DNA of 7,289 nt from Ureibacillus thermophilus (GTDB taxonomy: Bacteria; Bacillota; Bacilli; Bacillales_A; Planococcaceae). The stretch lies in assembly GCF_042657185.1 (NCBI RefSeq), contig NZ_JBHSNN010000020.1. One strand, 5' to 3'. Positions 6,600 through 7,289 of this stretch are shown piece by piece; within the stretch, counting starts at the first letter, position 1, and each line of letters starts with the position of its first letter. A program made the position numbers and the translations under genes. The notes under the pieces were generated by a model. It saw only the letters and a program-made list of their open reading frames with translations, had not been told where the DNA came from and ran no database searches.

Positions 6600-6636
6600 T
6601 TGGTGTTGGTGAGTAAAAACCAGCACCAATTTTTTT
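6600..6636 (+). terminator. Rho-independent terminator inside the ISL3 left end
   Basis: TTGGTGTTGG (6600-6609) pairs with CCAGCACCAA (6620-6629) through 10 bp including one G-U. The loop is 10 nt and seven T residues follow (6630-6636). It would end transcripts coming from selO and the DUF1292 gene and keep outside transcription from entering the transposase gene. The left arm overlaps the terminal repeat of the element. Confidence 0.8.
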
Positions 6637-6647
6637 GAACAAAAAAA

Positions 6648-6722
6648 TGAGACATGTGACAAACTCTGGTAAAATGTAATCGCCAAAACACATTTTCCAA
6701 AGGAGTTGCGTCACATGTCTCA
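6648..6722. repeat. 13-bp perfect inverted repeat covering the transposase start
   Basis: TGAGACATGTGAC (6648-6660) and GTCACATGTCTCA (6710-6722) are perfect inverted copies 49 nt apart. The right arm contains the ATG (6715-6717) of the transposase. The left arm lies upstream of the probable internal promoter. In a read-through RNA from outside, the arms could pair and hide the start codon; in RNA from the internal promoter the left arm would be missing. A binding site for the transposase or a repressor is the alternative. Confidence 0.7.
6667..6675 (+). promoter_or_regulatory. Extended -10 promoter of the ISL3 transposase gene
   Basis: TGGTAAAAT (6667-6675) is an extended -10 (TGn plus TAAAAT, one base from consensus), placing the RNA start near 6682. 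No good -35 stands at the expected distance, which extended -10 promoters can tolerate. The start site falls between the arms of the 6648-6722 inverted repeat. Confidence 0.5.
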
Positions 6723-7289
6723 CCATCATTCTATACGAAACCTACTCAATATAAAAGACAAAAATATCACATTTGATGAAAATTTTTGTGCAGAAGAACT
6801 CATTAAAGGGGTCCAATCAAAAGTCTTTTATGGCCAATTCACTTACCAACCAAAAGCTTGTTATGCTTGTGGACAGGTCTTCGATGATCAAATCATTAAA
6901 CACGGTTTTAAAACGTCTCTCATTAAAATGCCTAGCATTTCAGGTTTTCATACCTATTTAAAATTGCGTAAACAGCGTTATTTCTGTAAACATTGTCATG
7001 CCACGTTTACTTGAAAAACGAGCGTCGTGGCGAAAAACTGTTGCATTTCCAACAATACAAAAGTATCAATTGCTTGAAACGCCAAAGATAAAATATCCGA
7101 AAAAGATATTGCGATGAAACATAATGTTTCTCATGCCACTGTCAGTCGTGTCATTGACAGCTTTTATAGTTACTATCAGCCGAATGTTCACTATCTTCCT
7201 AAGCACCTGTGTTTTGACGAATTTAAATCAGTGAAATCCGCAGCTAGAGCGATGTCCTTTATTTTCTGCGACTCTGAAACGGGGGAGAT
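6715..7289 (+). pseudogene. ISL3-family transposase, N-terminal part, two in-frame TGA
   Basis: ISL3 transposases are DDE enzymes with an N-terminal zinc-ribbon and HTH region. Here MSHHHSIRNLLNIKDKNITF is followed by two Cys pairs, CYACGQ and CKHCH, and the typical KLRKQRYFCKHCHATFT. A TGA at 7012-7014 stops the frame, yet family sequence continues in the same frame: KTSVVAKNCCISNNTKVSIA, a second TGA at 7075-7077, then NAKDKISEKDIAMKHNVSHA (HTH), and CFDEFKSVKS with the first catalytic Asp at 7216-7218. Both stops fall where, from memory of relatives (TFTLxTSIV and SIALxAKE), Leu is expected, so each could be a TTA to TGA change. Start ATG 6715 has AAAGGAG at 6699-6705 with a 9-nt spacer. 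The rest of the catalytic domain is outside the window. Confidence 0.88.

Larger units (their letters stand above)
6587..7289 (+). mobile_element. ISL3-family insertion sequence, left part
   Basis: The inferred left end is GGCTCT at 6587, followed by TTGGTG and GAGTAA. The same words in the same order occur in both ends of the MITE-like element at 1676-1794. A leader with a terminator hairpin, a promoter and a long inverted repeat leads into an ISL3-type transposase reading frame (6715 onward) that leaves the window at 7289. The right end and the second copy of the 8-bp target duplication (left candidate GCAAGATT, 6579-6586) are outside. The transposase is interrupted by two stop codons, so this copy is probably dead but could still be moved in trans. 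Confidence 0.75.

Noticed and set aside
6773..6961. Second + frame inside the ISL3 transposase
   Set aside because: It is a shadow of the transposase frame, which carries the recognisable zinc-ribbon Cys pairs.
1..7289. tRNA, rRNA, riboswitch or toxin-antitoxin pair
   Set aside because: I saw no cloverleaf, no conserved leader fold and no small gene pair with toxin or antitoxin motifs on either strand.

Overview
The window looks like chromosomal DNA of a low-GC, Gram-positive, spore-former-type bacterium of the order Bacillales. The evidence is the AT-rich coding sequence, strong AGGAGG-type ribosome binding sites (RBSs), and a gene set typical of that group: DUF1835, DUF1292 and alpha-CTD-like small proteins, and an IS21 element and an ISL3 element of Bacillales type. 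I cannot name the genus. Nearly every gene lies on the + strand.

Layout. (1) About 1-1818 is the 3' part of an IS21-family insertion sequence. istA is cut by the window edge and carries a frameshift, and istB carries a 1-nt frameshift in an A run. (2) A 119-bp MITE-like element (1676-1794) with ISL3-type terminal inverted repeats and a perfect 8-bp target duplication has jumped into the right end of that IS21 copy. (3) About 1819-2375 is a broken gene of unknown function, with no visible start and at least two frameshifts. It is followed closely by an intact small alpha-CTD-like zinc-ribbon protein gene (2391-2687). (4) 2690-2855 holds weak traces of coding sequence on the - strand. (5) A DUF1835/DUF3658 protein gene (2883-3893) ends in a hairpin terminator. 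(6) A HAD-IIIA phosphatase of the GmhB/HisB-N type (4098-4628) is flanked on both sides by degenerate 21-nt-period repeats built on GCAAGTA. (7) selO (protein adenylyltransferase, 4815-6266) is followed after 26 nt by a very acidic DUF1292 protein gene (6293-6565). (8) From 6587 to the window edge is the left part of an ISL3-family insertion sequence. Its transposase gene has two in-frame TGA codons, and its leader combines a terminator hairpin, an internal extended -10 promoter and a start-codon-masking inverted repeat.

The functional genes do not form one pathway. selO and the DUF1292 gene probably share a transcript, and the alpha-CTD-like gene was probably the downstream partner of the broken gene. 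The clearest theme is layered mobile-element decay: IS21 beside a gene remnant, an ISL3-type MITE nested in the IS21 end, and an ISL3 element nearby whose left end resembles the MITE ends. I found no convincing new defence, toxin-antitoxin or biosynthetic system. The best leads are the nested MITE, the self-protecting leader of the ISL3 element, the GCAAGTA repeat family and the alpha-CTD-like protein that lacks the usual DNA-contact residues.
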